Source of the DNA: Pseudomonadota bacterium
Lineage (GTDB): Bacteria; Pseudomonadota; Alphaproteobacteria; Caulobacterales; Caulobacteraceae
DNA length: 53,705 nt
Direction: 5' to 3'
Assembly (NCBI GenBank): GCA_019348195.1
Contig: JAHWJX010000009.1
Span: 1-53,705, forward strand
Shown here: positions 9,109-17,996 of the stretch, piece after piece
Numbering within the stretch: the first letter of the stretch is position 1
Layout of the letters: every line of letters begins with the position of its first letter
Program-made: the position numbers and the translations under genes
The notes under the pieces: model-generated
What the model was told of the DNA's origin: nothing
Database searches by the model: none
Seen by the model: the letters and a program-made list of their open reading frames with translations, nothing else

Positions 9109-10002
9109 ATGCTGGTCATCGAAAAGCTGACGCACGTCTATGGAAACGGCGTGCGGGCGCTGGACGAGGTGAGCCTCACGGTTCCAACGGGGATGTACGG
9201 CCTCCTGGGACCCAACGGCGCGGGCAAGTCGACGCTGATGCGCTCGATCGCGACCCTGCAGACCCCGAGCTCCGGGGCCATCCGCTTCGGCGAGCTGGAC
9301 GTGATCAAGGCGCCGGAGGCGCTCCGGCGGACGCTGGGCTATCTGCCTCAGGACTTCGGCGTCTACCCCCGGGTCTCCGCCTACGACATGCTGGACCACA
9401 TGGCCGTGCTGAAAGGGATCAGCGGGGCGAAGGATCGCAAGCACACCGTCGAGACCCTGCTGCAGCAGGTGAACCTGTGGGGCGTGCGCAAGAAGGCGCT
9501 GGCGGGCTTCTCGGGCGGGATGCGACAGCGGTTCGGCATCGCGCAGGCGCTGATCGGCAATCCGAAGCTGGTCATCGTGGACGAGCCCACCGCGGGACTG
9601 GATCCGGAGGAACGCAACCGCTTCCTCAATCTGCTGGGCGAAATCGGTGAGAACGTCGTCGTCATCCTGTCCACCCACATCGTCGAAGACGTGGCGGACC
9701 TGTGCCCGCGCATGGCGGTGCTGGCCGGCGGGCGCATCCTGCGGGAGGGCGCGCCCTCCGAGCTGATGCGCGAGCTGGAAGGGCGCGTCTGGAGCAAGAC
9801 GATCAACAAGGAGGAACTGGAGGTCCATCGGGCGCAGCACGAGGTGATCTCCACGCGGCTGTTCGCGGGGCGCACGGTGATCAACGTCCTGGCCGACAGC
9901 GCTCCGGGGCCGGGCTTCGAGTCGGTGCGAGGCGGGTTGGAGGACGTCTATTTCTCCACCCTGGCCGCCTCGCGACAGGCCGCTTCCGCCAAGGCGGCCT
10001 GA
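9109..10002 (+). CDS. ABC transporter ATP-binding protein
   Basis: 297-residue cytoplasmic ATPase subunit. Walker A is GPNGAGKSTL, the signature is FSGGMRQRFGIAQAL, and Walker B is LVIVDEPTAGLDPEERN with the H-loop STHIVEDV. The C-terminal 80 residues (from about 215) form the accessory region typical of ABC-2 type exporters. It begins at ATG 9109, directly before MLVIEKLTHVYGNGVRALDE. The next gene starts 2 nt after its stop and encodes the cognate permease fused to a peptidase, so the two act as one membrane system. A substrate cannot be deduced from sequence. Confidence 0.93.
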   Translation: MLVIEKLTHVYGNGVRALDEVSLTVPTGMYGLLGPNGAGKSTLMRSIATLQTPSSGAIRFGELDVIKAPEALRRTLGYLPQDFGVYPRVSAYDMLDHMAVLKGISGAKDRKHTVETLLQQVNLWGVRKKALAGFSGGMRQRFGIAQALIGNPKLVIVDEPTAGLDPEERNRFLNLLGEIGENVVVILSTHIVEDVADLCPRMAVLAGGRILREGAPSELMRELEGRVWSKTINKEELEVHRAQHEVISTRLFAGRTVINVLADSAPGPGFESVRGGLEDVYFSTLAASRQAASAKAA

Positions 10003-10004
10003 GC

Positions 10005-13000
10005 ATGTTCGGCAAGATCGCGGGCTTCGAGCTCCGCTACCAACTGGGCCAGCCCGTCTTCCATGTGGTGGCCACCCTGTTCTTCCTGCTGAGCTTCGGC
10101 TCGGTGGCCAGCGAGTTCATCAGCGCGGGCGCGGGCGGCGCCGTCCACCGGAACGCGCCGTACATCATCGGCACGCTGATGCTGGGCTTCACCCTGTTCT
10201 ACATGCTGGCGGCCGCGGCCTTTGTGGCCAATGTGGTGATCCGGGACGACGCAACGGGTTACGGTCCCATCGTGCGCTCCACGCCCGTGCGCAAGTTCGA
10301 CTACCTCCTGGGGCGGTTCACCGGCGCGTTCGGGGCGGTGCTGCTGTCCTTCCTCGCCGTGCCGATCGGGATGATCGTGGGCACGCTGATGCCCTGGGTG
10401 GATCCCGAGCTTCTCGGACCGCTGCGCCCCGGCGACTATCTTTACAACCTTGTGCTCTGGGCGGCGCCGGGCCTGCTGCTGACCTCGTCGCTGTTCTTCG
10501 CCTTGGCGACCGTGACCCGGTCGATGATGTACACCTACCTCGGCGTGATCGCCCTGTTCGCGATCTACACGGTGGCCGGCAGCTACCTGGATCGGCCACA
10601 GTTCGAGGAGGCCGCGGCGCTTTTCGAGCCCTTTGGCAACGCCGCTTACGGCCAGGCGACCGAATACTGGACGCCCGCCGAGCGCAACAGCCGCAATGTC
10701 GCCCTCAGCGGGACGGTGATCGCCAACCGCTTGTTCGCCCTGGCGCTCAGCGTCGGGGCGCTGGCGCTCGCCTATGGGCTGTTCCGCTTCGAGGTGCAGG
10801 GCAAGGCGGCGCGTCGCAAGCAGAAGCTGGCCCGCCTGGAAGCCACCGACGCGCCCGCCGGGGCGGCCGGACCCCTGCCCATGCCGGCGTTCGGTCCCGC
10901 GACGGGCTGGGCGGTCCTGATCAAGCGCACCCGGTTCGAGCTGGGTCAGGTGTTCAAGAGCCCGGCGTTCTTGATCCTTCTGATCCTGGGCGTGCTCATG
11001 GCTGCGCTCATCCTGTGGACCCTGGGCGAGGCCTCCGGGACGCGGACCTACCCCGTGACCCGGATCATGATCCTGGGGATTGGCGGCGCGTTCGGCCTGC
11101 TGAACACCATCGTGGCCACCTACTATGCAGGCGAGCTGGTCTGGCGCGAGCGGGAGCGGCGTGTCCACGAGATCACCGACTCCAGCGCCGTGCCGGACTG
11201 GGCCTTCGTCCTTCCCAAGACGCTGGCCGTCTTTCTCGTCCTCTGCTCCCTCATGGTCGTCGGCGTGGTGACGGGGGTGGGCGTGCAGCTGGTCAGGGGC
11301 TTCACGGACGTCCAGCCGGGACAGTACCTGGGCTGGTACTTCCTGCCCGGGCTGTTCAGCGCTTTTTCACTCGCGGTCTTGGCGGTGTTCGTTCAGACGC
11401 TGTCGCCCAACAAGTTCGTCGGCTGGGGCGTGATGGTGCTCTACATCGTAGCCAGCATCGTCCTGTCGGTGCTGGGCTACGACCATCCGCTCTACAGCTA
11501 CGGGACCACCTCGCCGGTGCCCCTGTCCGACATGAACGGGCAGGGCGACTTCCGGGCTCATGCGAGCTGGTTCGACCTGTATTGGACGGCCTTTGCGGTG
11601 CTGCTGCTGGTGCTGGCCTACGCCCTGTCTCGGCGGGGCGCCGAGACCCGCTACGGCCCGCAATTCCGGCGGCTGCCGATGCGCCTCAAGGGCCCGGCCG
11701 GCCTGATCGGCGCGACGGCCGCCGCGGCCTTTGTGGGGCTGGGCGCCTGGATCTTCGTCAACACTAACGTCTGGAACGAGTACCGCTCCAGAACGGACGA
11801 GGATCGCTTCCTGGCCGATTACGAGAAGACGCTGCTCCGCTTTGAAACCACGCCGCAGCCCGCCGTGACGGCCGTGCGGCTGAACGTCGAGCTGCACCCT
11901 CACGAACCCCGGGCCGTGACGCGCGGCGAATACCTGCTGGAGAACCGGACAGGCGCGCCTTTGCGGGAGGTCCATCTTCGCCGTCTGAACCGCGACCTGG
12001 AGCTGCGGTCGCTGACGGTTGAAGGTGCGCGCCAGAGCCGCCGCTTCGACAGATTCGACTACCGCATCTTCACCTTCGACCAGCCCTTGGCGCCGGGCGC
12101 GCGCAGCACCGTGCGCTTCGAGTCCGTGCTGGCCCAGCGTGGGTTCAGGGCGCGAGGCAATCTGCGGGAGGTGGCGGATAACGGCACCTTCATCAACAAC
12201 TTCAGCTTTGCGCCCATGATCGGCATGGACCGATCGGACCTCCTGCAGGACCGGGCCAAGCGGCGGAAATACGGGCTGCCGTCCGAGCTGCGCATGGCCA
12301 GGCTGGAAGACCAGGGTGCGCGCGCCAGCAACTACTTCCCCGGGAACGCAGACTGGGTGAAGGCCGACATCACCGTTTCCACCGTGGCGGACCAGACCCC
12401 CCTGGCGCCGGGCTACAAGCTGTCGGACGCAGTCGCGAACGGCCGAAGGACCGCCCGGTTCGTGACGGAGGCGCCCATACTCCACTTCTTTTCGGTGCAG
12501 TCGGCGCGCTACGCCATCGAGCGGCGGAACCACGGGGGCGTGGACCTGGCCATCTATCACCACCCCGGGCACGAGTATAACATCGAGCGGATGTTGACGG
12601 CCCTTCGCACGGGGCTGGACTATTATCAGTCAGCATTCGGGCCTTATCAGTTCCGGCAGGCGCGGATCGTCGAATTTCCGTATGGGAACTTCGCCCAGGC
12701 GTTCGCGAACACCATGCCCTATTCGGAGAACGTCGGCTTCATCGCCGATCTGCGCGATCCGGAGAAGATCGACTACGTGACCTACATCACCGCGCACGAA
12801 CTGGGGCACCAATGGTGGGCGCACCAGATCATCGGCGCCGACATGCAGGGGGCCACGACCCTGTCCGAGACCCTGGCCGCCTATTCGGCCCTGATGGTCA
12901 TGGAGCGGCTGTATGGGCCGGACCAGATGCGTCGCTATCTCAAATACGAGCTGGATCAGTACCTGGCGGCGCGGGGGCGGGAGGTGGCCGAGGAGCTGCC

Positions 13001-13580
13001 GCTGATCCGCGTGGAGAACCAGGGCTACATTCATTACGAGAAGGGCTCCCTGGTGATGTACCTTCTCAAGGACCGCATGGGGGAGGCGAGGGTGAACCGG
13101 GCGCTCCGGCGCGTGCTGGAGGCCTATAAGTTCCAGGCCGCGCCCTATCCGAGTTCGGTCGATCTGGTGCGCGCCTTGCGGCAGGAAGCCGGGCCGGAGC
13201 ACCAGGCGCTGATCACAGACCTGTTCGAGCGCATCACCCTCTACGACCTCAAGACCACGGAGGTGACTTCGCGGCGGCGGCCCGACGGTCGCTACGACGT
13301 CACGCTCACGGTGGAGGCGCGCAAGCTCTACGCCGACGGCCAGGGCGAGGAGACGGAGGCGCCGCTGAACGAGTCGCTGGACGTGGGGCTGTTCGCCGCC
13401 GAGGTGGGGAACAAGGCCTTCAACCGCGAGGACGTGATCCTGTTCGAACGCCGGCCGATTCGCTCGGGGCGGCAGACGCTCACCTTCATCGCCGACCGGG
13501 CGCCCGGCTGGGCGGGCGTGGACCCCTACAACAAGCTGGTGGACCGCAACTCGGGAGACAATTCACGCAAGGCGGGTTGA
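10005..13580 (+). CDS. ABC-2 permease fused to an M1-family metallopeptidase
   Basis: 1191-residue membrane protein. Roughly residues 1-590 form two ABC-2 permease-like halves with about twelve hydrophobic segments (LGQPVFHVVATLFFLLSFGS near the N-terminus; FLILLILGVLMAALILWTL mid-region). The C-terminal half is an M1 (gluzincin) peptidase domain. It has zinc ligands HELGH at residues 931-935, a downstream Glu in TLSET, and an NTMPYSENVGF motif in place of canonical GAMEN. The start is ATG 10005, two nt after the ATPase stop; upstream in-frame extensions run through that gene in the wrong frame. Permease-M1 fusions next to a single ATPase are known from Caulobacterales and Bacteroidetes genomes, but substrates are not established. 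The peptidase domain probably faces the periplasm. Confidence 0.92.
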   Translation: MFGKIAGFELRYQLGQPVFHVVATLFFLLSFGSVASEFISAGAGGAVHRNAPYIIGTLMLGFTLFYMLAAAAFVANVVIRDDATGYGPIVRSTPVRKFDYLLGRFTGAFGAVLLSFLAVPIGMIVGTLMPWVDPELLGPLRPGDYLYNLVLWAAPGLLLTSSLFFALATVTRSMMYTYLGVIALFAIYTVAGSYLDRPQFEEAAALFEPFGNAAYGQATEYWTPAERNSRNVALSGTVIANRLFALALSVGALALAYGLFRFEVQGKAARRKQKLARLEATDAPAGAAGPLPMPAFGPATGWAVLIKRTRFELGQVFKSPAFLILLILGVLMAALILWTLGEASGTRTYPVTRIMILGIGGAFGLLNTIVATYYAGELVWRERERRVHEITDSSAVPDWAFVLPKTLAVFLVLCSLMVVGVVTGVGVQLVRGFTDVQPGQYLGWYFLPGLFSAFSLAVLAVFVQTLSPNKFVGWGVMVLYIVASIVLSVLGYDHPLYSYGTTSPVPLSDMNGQGDFRAHASWFDLYWTAFAVLLLVLAYALSRRGAETRYGPQFRRLPMRLKGPAGLIGATAAAAFVGLGAWIFVNTNVWNEYRSRTDEDRFLADYEKTLLRFETTPQPAVTAVRLNVELHPHEPRAVTRGEYLLENRTGAPLREVHLRRLNRDLELRSLTVEGARQSRRFDRFDYRIFTFDQPLAPGARSTVRFESVLAQRGFRARGNLREVADNGTFINNFSFAPMIGMDRSDLLQDRAKRRKYGLPSELRMARLEDQGARASNYFPGNADWVKADITVSTVADQTPLAPGYKLSDAVANGRRTARFVTEAPILHFFSVQSARYAIERRNHGGVDLAIYHHPGHEYNIERMLTALRTGLDYYQSAFGPYQFRQARIVEFPYGNFAQAFANTMPYSENVGFIADLRDPEKIDYVTYITAHELGHQWWAHQIIGADMQGATTLSETLAAYSALMVMERLYGPDQMRRYLKYELDQYLAARGREVAEELPLIRVENQGYIHYEKGSLVMYLLKDRMGEARVNRALRRVLEAYKFQAAPYPSSVDLVRALRQEAGPEHQALITDLFERITLYDLKTTEVTSRRRPDGRYDVTLTVEARKLYADGQGEETEAPLNESLDVGLFAAEVGNKAFNREDVILFERRPIRSGRQTLTFIADRAPGWAGVDPYNKLVDRNSGDNSRKAG

Positions 13581-13641
13581 AGCAGCCGCGTGGCGGGGGA
13601 CCTCGTTCGCGTGGCCGTTTCCCTGTGCTAGCCAGGGGTGG

Positions 13642-13800
13642 ATGACGCCGCCGCCCCCCAGCGACTCCGCCGAGCTCACGCCCGCCTTGAACATCCCCGG
13701 CGGCCCCGCCGCCCGGCCCAGCCTGTTCGACTTTCCGAGTTCATTGAACGGGAAGCTGCTGTTCGATGTGTTCAGCGGCGGCGTCGCCATCTTCGAATGA
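13642..13800 (+). CDS. Small hypothetical protein (52 aa), coupled to the DUF2272 gene
   Basis: A 52-codon ORF (MTPPPPSDSAELTPALNIPG at the N-terminus, KLLFDVFSGGVAIFE at the C-terminus). Nearly every third codon position is G or C, as in established neighbours, and a purine-rich AGGGG precedes the ATG. Its stop overlaps the start of the next gene in an ATGA arrangement (ATG 13797, TGA 13798-13800), the hallmark of translational coupling. The product is proline-rich at the N-terminus with a hydrophobic C-terminus and no signal peptide. I know no family for it. Confidence 0.6.
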   Translation: MTPPPPSDSAELTPALNIPGGPAARPSLFDFPSSLNGKLLFDVFSGGVAIFE

Positions 13801-14621
13801 GACATGCGCTCGCCTTTGGCTTGTTGCTGGCCACCGGCGCCTGCGCGGCCGTTCCGCGCCCGATACCACCAACGGCGGCGTCTGGCGCAGTCAGTGATCC
13901 CTGCCGTTCCCAAGCCCGGCCGGAATGGTCCCTGCGGCGCCGGGTCGTCCACTTGGCGGGGTGCGAATGGACGGCGTTCGGGCGTCAAAGCGTGTTGCTG
14001 GACCGCGGCTGGCCCGAGGCGCAGGTCGCCTTCGGCCCTGACGAGGATGCGCTGTCGGTGTGGGCCCGCGTTGGCGGTTACTGGGACGTGGCCGACCCCG
14101 GCCACGCTGCGGAGGCGCGCGCCGCCGCTGCCAGCGCGCCCTCCCGCGAGCTCTGGCCCGCTTGGCGCCGGCCCTGGTCCGCCGCCTTCATCAGCTGGGT
14201 CATGCGCACCGCCGGAGCGCCCGACTTCACGCCGGACCCCGCCCATGCGGACTACCTCCGCGCCTCGCTGGAGCGGAGGCCGGAGTCGGTGGTCGACCTT
14301 GCAGCCTATAAGCCCGTCGCGGGTGATCTCATCTGCGCCGGCCGCGGATCGGGCCCCCGGGACGCGCCGGAGTTCCTGCGCCGCCTGCGCGAGGAGCGGA
14401 GCTTCTTCCCTTCGCACTGCGACGTCATCGTGGACGTCGGTCCCGACGCGCTCACTCTGATCGGCGGCAACGTCAAGAACGCCGTCGCGGCCACGGTCAC
14501 GGCCGTGACCGTGGGCCGTGTTCCGCCCGCGACCACCCGATCGTGGGCGGTCGCGCTACGGCTGGCCGAGCCGCCCGATCCCTGCGCCGCACTGCGGCCG
14601 GGACCGAACTGTCAGCCTTAG
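13797..14621 (+). CDS. DUF2272 domain lipoprotein-like secreted protein
   Basis: 274-residue protein with an N-terminal export signal ending in TGAC (MRHALAFGLLLATGACAAVP), consistent with a lipoprotein. The body matches my recollection of DUF2272: WSAAFISWVMRTAGAPDF, a GDLICAGRG motif, HCDVIVDVG and TLIGGNVKNAV. This Cys/His pattern resembles NlpC/CHAP-type amidase folds, so a cell-wall hydrolytic role is possible but unproven. Start ATG 13797 overlaps the 52-codon gene's stop. Its 3' end overlaps the convergent helicase gene by 4 nt. Confidence 0.8.
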   Translation: MRHALAFGLLLATGACAAVPRPIPPTAASGAVSDPCRSQARPEWSLRRRVVHLAGCEWTAFGRQSVLLDRGWPEAQVAFGPDEDALSVWARVGGYWDVADPGHAAEARAAAASAPSRELWPAWRRPWSAAFISWVMRTAGAPDFTPDPAHADYLRASLERRPESVVDLAAYKPVAGDLICAGRGSGPRDAPEFLRRLREERSFFPSHCDVIVDVGPDALTLIGGNVKNAVAATVTAVTVGRVPPATTRSWAVALRLAEPPDPCAALRPGPNCQP

Positions 14622-16063
14622 CGACGACGCGTGGGGCGCGCTTCGCCGCTGTCGGCCATGGGGGACCAATCGCTACGCTTGGCGGGCGCGCTCGTGTCGC
14701 GGCCGTAGCCGTTCGCCTTGGACGGCGTGGGCCGCGGGGCCCGGCCGAAATCGCCGGTGGGCTTGGCCGCCTGGGTCTGGCGGTGTCCGAAGCTCGGACG
14801 CGCCTCGCCGCTCGCGGGTGCGAGACGCGAATCGCGGCCGCCCTCCGGGCGCGCCCGGCCCCGCTTGCGCTGGGCCTGTTTGGCGGCCCGCTGCGGCTCC
14901 GGACGCCCTTCCGGCAGGGGCCGGCTCTGGTCGACCCGGCGATCCTCGGCGGGAATGGCGAGCTTGGTCAGCTTCTCGATGTCCCGCAGCAGCCCGCGCT
15001 CGGTCACATCGCAAAGCGTGATGGCCACGCCCTCAGCCCCGGCGCGCGCGGTGCGGCCGATGCGGTGAACATAGGCTTCCGGCACGTTGGGCAGCTCATA
15101 TTGGAAGACGTGGGTCACGTCCTCCACATCGATCCCGCGCGAGGCGATGTCGGTGGCGATCAGCGACTGAACCTTGCCCGCCTTGAACTCGGCCAGGGCC
15201 CGTTCGCGCTGCCCCTGGCTCTTGTTGCCGTGGATGGCCACGGCGTTCAGGCCGGCCTTGTCGAGGTACTGGGTCAGCTTGTCGGCGCCGTGCTTGGTGC
15301 GGGTGAACACCAGCGCGCGTTTCACGTCGCGTTGCGCCAGCAGTTCAACCAGCAGGTCCTTCTTAGCGCCGGCCTCGATGTGGAAGACCTTTTGGGCGAT
15401 CTTCTCCACCGTGGTGGCCTGAGGCGTCACGCGCACCTCCTGCGGATTGCGCAGGATCTCGCCCGCGAGCGCCGCGATGGCCGGCGGCATGGTGGCCGAG
15501 AAGAACAGGTTCTGACGGTCGGACGGGAGCTTTCGGACGATCTTCTTGATCGGCTCCATGAAGCCCAGGTCCAGCATCTGGTCCGCTTCGTCCAGCACCA
15601 GAGCATGGGTGTTGTCGAGCTTCACCGTGCCCTGGCTCATATGGTCGAGCAGGCGGCCGGGGGTGGCCACAAGCACGTCCACGCCGGGAGCCAGCGCCTT
15701 GATCTGGGCGCCGTACTTCACGCCGCCCACGAACACGGCCACGGTCACGCCCATGTTCTTGCCATAGACGCGGAAGCTGTCGGCGATCTGGTTGGCCAAC
15801 TCGCGCGTGGGCGCCAGCACCAGGATGCGCGGCGTGCGGCGTTCGGGACGGCCGCCCGTCGCGCCCAGGCGGTGAAGCAGCGGCAGGGCGAAGGCGGCCG
15901 TCTTGCCGGTGCCCGTCTGGGCGATGCCCAGCAGGTCCTTGCCGGCCAGCACGGGCGGGATCGCCTGCGCCTGGATCGGGGTGGGGGTCTCATAGCCTTC
16001 GGCGGCGAGCGCTTTGAGAAGCGGCGCGCCTAGGCCGAGGTCGGAAAAAGTCTGCACGGTCAT
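14618..16063 (-). CDS. DEAD-box RNA helicase, RhlE-like
   Basis: ATP-dependent RNA helicase of 481 residues. Motifs in order: Q motif (FSDLGLGAPLLKAL then TPIQAQAIP), I AQTGTGKT, Ia PTRELANQ, Ib TPGRLLDH, II VLDEADQML, III SATMP, IV ALVFTRTKHGAD, V TDIASRGIDV, VI HRIGRTARAG. From about residue 375 the tail is low-complexity, Arg/Pro/Gly-rich and basic, typical of RhlE-group enzymes that act in ribosome assembly and RNA decay. The upstream leader (16064-16306) is 243 nt with a GC-rich hairpin, so post-transcriptional control is possible. No partner gene is in the operon. Confidence 0.93.
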   Translation of the reverse strand: MTVQTFSDLGLGAPLLKALAAEGYETPTPIQAQAIPPVLAGKDLLGIAQTGTGKTAAFALPLLHRLGATGGRPERRTPRILVLAPTRELANQIADSFRVYGKNMGVTVAVFVGGVKYGAQIKALAPGVDVLVATPGRLLDHMSQGTVKLDNTHALVLDEADQMLDLGFMEPIKKIVRKLPSDRQNLFFSATMPPAIAALAGEILRNPQEVRVTPQATTVEKIAQKVFHIEAGAKKDLLVELLAQRDVKRALVFTRTKHGADKLTQYLDKAGLNAVAIHGNKSQGQRERALAEFKAGKVQSLIATDIASRGIDVEDVTHVFQYELPNVPEAYVHRIGRTARAGAEGVAITLCDVTERGLLRDIEKLTKLAIPAEDRRVDQSRPLPEGRPEPQRAAKQAQRKRGRARPEGGRDSRLAPASGEARPSFGHRQTQAAKPTGDFGRAPRPTPSKANGYGRDTSAPAKRSDWSPMADSGEARPTRRR

Positions 16064-16117
16064 GCTTTCGCGTAGGAGCGCGCGCCGCCTGTCCTCTGGG
16101 GACTCAAGGCGTGCGGG

Positions 16118-16140
16118 CGCGGGGTGGAGAACGCCCCGCG
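16118..16140 (-). other. GC-rich hairpin in the helicase leader
   Basis: CGCGGGG (16118-16124) and CCCCGCG (16134-16140) are perfect inverted 7-mers with a 9-nt loop, about 55-77 nt upstream of the helicase start. No T-run follows, so it is not an obvious terminator. It could be a structured 5' leader element, or incidental given the high GC content. Confidence 0.3.
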
Positions 16141-16306
16141 TGTCCAGGCGTCGTATGATCAGGAGGATCGGGCGTTCAGACCGTGGGCGGCTCCATTCAG
16201 AGCGCCCTCACGCGGGTCGAACACCGGTGTCGCCAGTGCGGCGAGACAGGAATGTAGGGGCGGAACCTTAAAATGTCCATACCCCGGACTCGGGTATTCG
16301 GTTCTG

Positions 16307-16747
16307 CTACCAACCGCCCGTGTTCGGCATGGACGCCCAGGGCTCGGCTGCGGGCAGGCTTTCGCCCTTTTGCAGCAGTTCGATCGAGATGCCGTCCGGC
16401 GAACGCACGAAAGCCATGTGGCCGTCGCGCGGCGGCCGGTTGATGGTCACGCCCTTGGCCTGCAGGTGCGCGCAGGTCGCGTAGATGTCATCCACCAGAT
16501 AGGCGAGGTGGCCGAAATTCCGCCCGCCGGTATAGCTCTCCGGATCCCAGTTGTAGGTCAGCTCAACCATGGGAGCCTTGGTGGACCGGGCCGCGTCCAT
16601 GTCCTCCGGAGCGGCCAGGAAGACCAGGGTGTAGCGGCCCTTCTCGTTCTCCAGGCGGCGGACCTCCTGTAGGCCCAGGCCGTCCCGCCAGAAGTCGAGG
16701 GCCGCGTCCAGGTCGGCCACGCGAACCATGGTGTGCAGATATCGCAT
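16307..16747 (-). CDS. gloA: Lactoylglutathione lyase (glyoxalase I), VOC family
   Basis: Converts the hemithioacetal of methylglyoxal and glutathione to S-lactoylglutathione. The 146-residue protein has the two-module VOC fold and all four expected metal ligands: His in YLHTMVRV, Glu in MVELTYNW, His in [13 protein letters not shown] and Glu in [10 protein letters not shown]. The segment [21 protein letters not shown] matches the GloA substrate-binding region. It is transcribed alone on the minus strand and diverges from the small lipoprotein gene across about 67 bp. Confidence 0.9.
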   Translation of the reverse strand: MRYLHTMVRVADLDAALDFWRDGLGLQEVRRLENEKGRYTLVFLAAPEDMDAARSTKAPMVELTYNWDPESYTGGRNFGHLAYLVDDIYATCAHLQAKGVTINRPPRDGHMAFVRSPDGISIELLQKGESLPAAEPWASMPNTGGW

Positions 16748-16814
16748 GGTCGGCGCTCCCTTTCCGAGGCTCGCGAGTTAACATCGGGAGAGGCTGGTGC
16801 AAGCGGAGGCGAAG

Positions 16815-17210
16815 GTGAAACGGTGGGTTCTGGCGGGCCTGGCGACCGTGGCGGCGGCGGGCTGCGCACCCGTGGACCCGGCGACGCCCGGCCGAGCGGC
16901 TTCGGCCCCGGCGCGGCAGTGCTTCAATGCTCGAAATGTGAACGGCTTCCAGGTGGTCGACGACCGCGCGGTTGACCTCAACGTGGGCGCCAACCGCGTT
17001 TTCCGACTCCAGCTGCTCGGAACGTGTCCGGACGTCCGTGACGCGGTGGGCGTAGCCGTGCGCACGCGCGGCGGCTCCAGCTATGTCTGCGAGGACAATG
17101 ACGTGGAGCTGCTGGTTCCCGCCCAGACGGGACCGCGCGTGTGCCCGGCCGTAGACCTGCGCCAGCGCACACCCGAGGAGCTCGCGGCCGAACGCGCAGT
17201 GGGCCGCTGA
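16815..17210 (+). CDS. Small lipoprotein, DUF6491-like
   Basis: About 131 residues. GTG 16815 is chosen because GGAGG lies 5 nt upstream and it gives a compact lipoprotein signal, MKRWVLAGLATVAAAGC. A GTG at 16797, six codons earlier, is the alternative. The mature part contains CFNARNVNGFQVVDDRAVDL, FRLQLLGTCPD and YVCEDNDVELLVP, a pattern I associate with the DUF6491 family, common in Caulobacterales as small cysteine-containing lipoproteins. Four Cys in the mature part could form disulfides. Function is unknown. Its stop lies 1 nt from the end of convergent rnhB. Confidence 0.72.
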   Translation: MKRWVLAGLATVAAAGCAPVDPATPGRAASAPARQCFNARNVNGFQVVDDRAVDLNVGANRVFRLQLLGTCPDVRDAVGVAVRTRGGSSYVCEDNDVELLVPAQTGPRVCPAVDLRQRTPEELAAERAVGR

Positions 17211-17211
17211 C

Positions 17212-17886
17212 CTATTCGGCCGCCATGAGCGGCAGGTCCTCCTGCACCAGCTCGGCGTAGACGCCCATGGGGTCCAGGCCGAGCACGGCCAGCTTCACCG
17301 GCCCCCAGGCATGCCGGTGGATGGGCGTCACGCCCCGCTCGAGCAGGGCGCGCGCATGGACGGCCGCGCGGTAGCCCTTGTGCGACGCGAAGCCGTAGCC
17401 CGGGTATTCGACGTCGTACGCGGCCATGACCCGGTCCCGCTCCACCTTGGCCAGGATCGAGGCGGCGGCGATGGAGCGCGACAGTCCGTCGCCGCCCACC
17501 ACCGTCTTGACCGTGCAGGGCAGGGCGAAAGGATAGTTGCCGTCCACCAGGGCGCAGGCCGGCTTCACCGCCATGGCCTCCACCGCGCGGCACATGGCCA
17601 GTCCCGTGGCGTGCAGGATGTTGAGTGAGGCGATCTCCTCGACCGTGGCGAACCCCACTCCCCAGGCCACCGCCTTTTTCTTGATCTCCAGTTCGAGCGC
17701 TTCGCGCGTTTTCGCATTCAGCTTCTTGGAGTCGTTGAGTCCCTTGGGGGCCCGCTTGGGATCGAGCACCACCGCCCCGGCGTACACGGGCCCGGCCCAG
17801 GGGCCGCGCCCCGCCTCGTCCACCCCGCAGACCAAGCCGTCGCATTCGCGCTCGAGCAGGAAGTGGGGCGGGCGGGGGCGGGCCAT
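17212..17886 (-). CDS. rnhB: Ribonuclease HII
   Basis: Removes RNA from RNA-DNA hybrids, including single misincorporated ribonucleotides. The 224-residue product carries [14 protein letters not shown] (catalytic Asp and Glu), [18 protein letters not shown] (third acidic residue) and [17 protein letters not shown], with the [10 protein letters not shown] region. Normal length. The ATG start at 17886 begins MARPRPPHF. It is convergent with the small lipoprotein gene and lies downstream of the glycine-zipper gene's terminator, so it is probably transcribed separately. Confidence 0.96.
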   Translation of the reverse strand: MARPRPPHFLLERECDGLVCGVDEAGRGPWAGPVYAGAVVLDPKRAPKGLNDSKKLNAKTREALELEIKKKAVAWGVGFATVEEIASLNILHATGLAMCRAVEAMAVKPACALVDGNYPFALPCTVKTVVGGDGLSRSIAAASILAKVERDRVMAAYDVEYPGYGFASHKGYRAAVHARALLERGVTPIHRHAWGPVKLAVLGLDPMGVYAELVQEDLPLMAAE

Positions 17887-17947
17887 GGGGCCCGACTAGC
17901 GCCCGAGGCGAGTCGGAGAAAGCGCGGCAGGGCGCCTCACCCGCATG

Positions 17948-17977
17948 AAAAAGGCCGCCCGCGGCTGCGGACGGCCT
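17948..17977 (-). terminator. Rho-independent terminator of the YGYSQ-repeat gene
   Basis: On the minus strand AGGCCGTCCGC (17977-17967) pairs with GCGGGCGGCCT (17962-17952) with one mismatch and a 4-nt loop, followed by TTTTT. It lies 20 nt downstream of the stop codon at 17997. Confidence 0.8.
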
Positions 17978-17996
17978 CCTCAAGTTTATCGCCGAC

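Noticed and set aside
9702-10004. N-terminal extension of the permease-peptidase fusion upstream of 10005
   Set aside because: The extension lies out of frame inside the ABC ATPase gene and has shadow-like Arg/Gly/Ala composition. ATG 10005 begins a plausible membrane protein.
16190-16260. Possible tRNA-like segment (gggtcgaacaccggtgtcg)
   Set aside because: The GGTCGAA-like stretch is not accompanied by acceptor, D and anticodon stems in proper spacing; it is just the GC-rich leader of the helicase gene.
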